Shown one piece after another: positions 63,643-64,000 of a stretch of 64,000 nt of DNA. The position numbers were made by a program, and so were the translations under genes. The notes below the pieces were generated by a model. It was not told the origin of the DNA. It did not search any database and saw nothing but the letters and a program-made list of their open reading frames with translations. This DNA comes from JALYNX01 sp963746905 (GTDB lineage: Bacteria > Actinomycetota > Acidimicrobiia > Spongiisociales > ZC4RG35). The DNA lies in contig CAVVCY010000003.1 of NCBI GenBank assembly GCA_963746905.1, positions 434,001 through 498,000 on the forward strand, given 5' to 3'. Every line of letters begins with the position of its first letter. The first letter of the stretch is position 1.

Positions 63643-64000
63643 ATGGGAAGGAAGACCATCGGACTGCTCGCCGCAGCCACCCTGCTCCTTGTCGCCTGTG
63701 GAACCGAGATCGCCACCCTCGAACCGCCAGACGATCCGGTCACCCCCGTCATGCGCATCCACTACGAGGGTGGATTCGTGCCCCTGGAGTGGAGCCTCGC
63801 CTCTGGCCCCTCTTATGAGCTCCTGAGCGATGGCCGCTTGATAATTCCCGGTGTCACAACCATGCAGTACCCCGGACCTCTTGTGGTTCCCTACCAGCAG
63901 GTTCAGTTGAGCGAGGCCGATGTCGACCGGGTGATGGCCCTGCTCCAGGACATGGGAATCGCGGAGATGACGGACGAGAGGGACGACTCTCAGGCTGCCC
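63643..64000 (+). CDS. Putative lipoprotein, N-terminal part
   Basis: Starts at ATG 63643 and runs off the right edge after 119 codons. Signal segment GLLAAATLLLVACGT with lipobox LVAC (Cys about 19), then a mature part with ELLSDGRLIIPG and SEADVDRVMALLQDMGIAE. The latter blocks resemble small actinobacterial secreted proteins of unknown role. Incomplete, so no function. Confidence 0.75.
   Translation, partial: MGRKTIGLLAAATLLLVACGTEIATLEPPDDPVTPVMRIHYEGGFVPLEWSLASGPSYELLSDGRLIIPGVTTMQYPGPLVVPYQQVQLSEADVDRVMALLQDMGIAEMTDERDDSQAA

Noticed and set aside
61596..63758. A 720-residue minus-strand open frame covering the aminotransferase region
   Set aside because: Only the part encoding the SulP end is meaningful. 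The rest is antisense to a well-supported aminotransferase and to the FG-GAP gene, kept open by high GC.

Overview
The window is GC-rich and densely coded. No gap exceeds about 220 bases, and I saw no rRNA, tRNA, CRISPR array, transposase or phage gene. It looks like a chromosomal segment of an uncultured actinobacterium (Actinomycetota), possibly Acidimicrobiia-like. The grounds are many GTG/TTG starts, constant 4-base ATGA/GTGA/TTGA couplings, an LCP cell-wall protein, a SHOCT/DUF6325-type pair, an Eis-like acetyltransferase and a Gram-positive-type LexA box. The phylum is fairly safe; the class is inference.

Layout. 1-3.5 kb: a partial lipoprotein, an orphan membrane histidine kinase, and a threonine/serine dehydratase divergent from a RidA protein. 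3.5-5.45 kb: a minus-strand sulfur operon (cysteine synthase, TusA, DsrE) behind a cysteine-codon leader peptide and terminator, in my reading a complete cysteine attenuator. 6.3-9.4 kb: leucine dehydrogenase and a fused E1 alpha/beta of a branched-chain 2-oxoacid dehydrogenase. 9.5-12.1 kb: argS and a GNAT protein. 12.1-16.5 kb: glycolate oxidase glcD-glcE-glcF plus a membrane protein. 17-21.2 kb: a hydantoinase/oxoprolinase pair (hyuA, hyuB) with an AlkD-type gene wedged between the subunits.

24.4-45.6 kb is dominated by nitrogen assimilation and de novo purine synthesis: glnA, purA-purD, purE, purB, purC-purS-purQ-purL and purF-purM. purH, purN and purK are not here. Among them lie an AlkB-like dioxygenase with a perfect SOS box, a YcaQ-like glycosylase, glutaryl-CoA dehydrogenase, phosphofructokinase and mobA.

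45.7-58 kb is an almost complete purine-degradation locus: adenine deaminase, three-subunit xanthine dehydrogenase, 8-oxoguanine/guanine-type deaminase, uricase, HIU hydrolase, an allantoicase-OHCU decarboxylase fusion and allantoinase. A divergent, poorly characterised HpcH/HpaI-like (DUF6986-type) gene and a CorC/HlyC membrane protein are embedded in it. The chain runs from adenine or guanine through hypoxanthine/xanthine, urate and allantoin to ureidoglycolate and urea. Purine synthesis and breakdown are therefore neighbours. The end holds two coupled secreted lipoproteins (beta-propeller and FG-GAP/UnbV), a class III aminotransferase, a truncated SulP remnant and a partial lipoprotein.

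A caution for any user: seven places show the same defect, one surplus base that breaks an otherwise conserved protein (cysK, leucine dehydrogenase twice, hyuB, ycaQ-like, hiuH, SulP remnant). The uniform direction and the frequent position in short homopolymers suggest insertion errors in the assembly rather than real pseudogenes.
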